Shown one piece after another: positions 62,887-64,000 of a DNA stretch of 64,000 nucleotides. The notes beneath the pieces were generated by a model. The model was not told the origin of the DNA and ran no database searches. It worked only from the letters and a program-made list of their open reading frames with translations. The first letter of the stretch is position 1. Each line of letters opens with the position of its first letter. The DNA comes from Roseivirga ehrenbergii. GTDB lineage: Bacteria > Bacteroidota > Bacteroidia > Cytophagales > Cyclobacteriaceae. The stretch is from positions 1-64,000 of the forward strand of contig NZ_LQZQ01000012.1 in the NCBI RefSeq assembly GCF_001593005.1, given 5' to 3'. A program made the position numbers and the translations under genes.

Positions 62887-64000
62887 ATGAGAAATCTTAT
62901 GATTTTGGGGGCTGGCGAAATGCAGGTGCCCGTTATAAAAAGGGCTAATGATATGGGATTAGCTACTATTGTGGTCGATTTTGATGCCAATGCTCCAGGC
63001 TTTGTTTTTTCCAAAGAAAGGATTGTGGTTAGTACCAATGATTTTGAATCGATTCTAAAAATAGCAAAAGATAGACAAATAGATGGTATTCTTACTACCT
63101 CGGATTATCCTGTACGAGTTGTCGCTAAAGTAGCCAGACACTTGGGCCTAAAGGCAATGTCGGAGAAGGTGGCTGAGTTGTGTACCAATAAATATCTTCA
63201 AAGGAGTTTTTTTAAGGAAAATGGAATTAGAACTCCTTGCTTTAGGCAAATAGAGTCTTTGGAAGACTTGTTACATATAGATCACTTTCCATCGATCATT
63301 AAGCCTATAGATTCTTCAGCTAGTAGGGGTGTAAAGAAAGTAAATAACCGCCAAGAGTTAGATAGTCAATACAGAGTAGCTATGTCATTTTCTAAAATGT
63401 CTAAGGTTATTGTTGAGGATTACATTGAAGGCCGAGAATATAGTGTTGAAGGCTTAAGTCAGAACGGGATAACTCATATTATTGCTATAACAGAGAAAAC
63501 CACCCTTGGGGAAGAACATGGGTATTTTGTTGAAGATAACCACCTAATACCTGCTCAAGTTACGGAAGAAGAAGAAAGGTTAATAAAAGCTGAGGTGTTA
63601 AACGCAATAGGTAAAATGGGCATTGATAACTGTCCAACACATACTGAAGTAAAACTAAATGAACAAGGAGCTTTTATAATTGAAATTGCATGTAGGTTAG
63701 GTGGTGATTACATTACATCAGACTTGGTTCCACTAGCCACTGGCATAGATATGCTAGAAGCTTTGATTAAAACCTCCATGGGGGATGCAGTTGATCCACT
63801 CCCTTCAATATCAAAGGTGGCTTCTATTCAATTCTTGAATACTAAAAATTACGATCGATGCTGTGAGTTTGTAAAAAACGCTAGTGAGCATATTATCAGA
63901 TCTGAGGTAAAAAATTACCATGCCAATGTGATTACTAGTTCAATGAACAGGATGGGCTATATTTTACTTCAAACAAATACAATTGATGAAATGAATAAGA
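62887..64000 (+). CDS. ATP-grasp domain protein (3' end outside window)
   Basis: 371 codons are visible from ATG 62887 without a stop. An N-terminal Rossmann-like domain (NLMILGAGEMQVPVIKRAND), then ATP-grasp elements: SIIKPIDSSASRGVKKV (glycine-rich loop), VEDYIEGREYSVEGL, and FIIEIACRLGGDYITSDL (metal-binding E-x-N-like region with A-C-R). It is the carboxylate-amine ligase group (PurK, carbamoyl-phosphate-synthase-like). It may attach an amino acid or other carboxylate to an amino sugar of this locus, which is inference from the neighbours. Confidence 0.85.
   Translation, partial: MRNLMILGAGEMQVPVIKRANDMGLATIVVDFDANAPGFVFSKERIVVSTNDFESILKIAKDRQIDGILTTSDYPVRVVAKVARHLGLKAMSEKVAELCTNKYLQRSFFKENGIRTPCFRQIESLEDLLHIDHFPSIIKPIDSSASRGVKKVNNRQELDSQYRVAMSFSKMSKVIVEDYIEGREYSVEGLSQNGITHIIAITEKTTLGEEHGYFVEDNHLIPAQVTEEEERLIKAEVLNAIGKMGIDNCPTHTEVKLNEQGAFIIEIACRLGGDYITSDLVPLATGIDMLEALIKTSMGDAVDPLPSISKVASIQFLNTKNYDRCCEFVKNASEHIIRSEVKNYHANVITSSMNRMGYILLQTNTIDEMNK

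Overview
The window looks like a low-GC Bacteroidota chromosome, most likely a marine Cytophagales (Roseivirga/Marivirga-like; genus is inference). Supporting signs are type IX secretion parts (a gliding-motility/CHU_C-type C-terminal domain, PorP/SprF, a DUF5103 Plug-type protein, a PorE-like OmpA protein), a PUR-family DUF3276 protein, several TAnnTTTG-type -7 promoter elements, few Shine-Dalgarno sites and many short gene overlaps. I see no rRNA, tRNA, insertion sequence or CRISPR array.

Layout. 1-3270: the 3' part of a giant Calx-beta repeat adhesin followed by its PorP/SprF-type partner. 3260-8757: AI-2E/PerM-family permease, glutaminase, YbiT-type ABC-F protein, 2OG-Fe(II) oxygenase, secreted endonuclease/exonuclease/phosphatase-family enzyme. 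8977-13366: two divergent genes of unknown function, the second leading a TPR histidine kinase/NarL regulator operon. 13447-20487: amidohydrolase lipoprotein, LuxC-like acyl-CoA reductase divergent from a 2[4Fe-4S] ferredoxin, DUF58 protein, PUR protein, second AI-2E permease, YchF. 20623-25613: a solitary Cas6, the Plug-type protein, and an ECF sigma operon with a membrane-anchored barrel protein and two lipoproteins. 25610-42876: ABC-F protein, PQQ-type sugar dehydrogenase, orphan ABC ATPase, PorE-like protein, arginine-deiminase-family hydrolase, MFS exporter, murB-DinB-phosphohexomutase operon, a SerB-SerA fusion, penicillin acylase.

43120 to the right edge: a continuous plus-strand surface polysaccharide locus. 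kdsC and kdsA make Kdo. A Wza-like lipoprotein and a Wzc-like tyrosine kinase are followed by a Wzm/Wzt ABC exporter. Then come tailoring enzymes (hexapeptide acyltransferase, FkbM methyltransferase, MBOAT plus SGNH-like partner), a putative glycosyltransferase carrying a G8 tract, a decayed SGNH fragment and a multi-span membrane protein. The locus ends in a pseudaminic-acid-like branch (pseB, pseC, pseF, pseG-like) joined to a beta-propeller glycosidase-like protein, an SDR epimerase, a hexapeptide acyltransferase and an ATP-grasp enzyme cut by the window edge.

The most interesting signals are the variant nonulosonate branch, the stand-alone Cas6, the G8 tract in a glycosyltransferase, a 15-bp inverted repeat enclosing two hairpins upstream of kdsC, and a 690-bp higher-order repeat in the adhesin.
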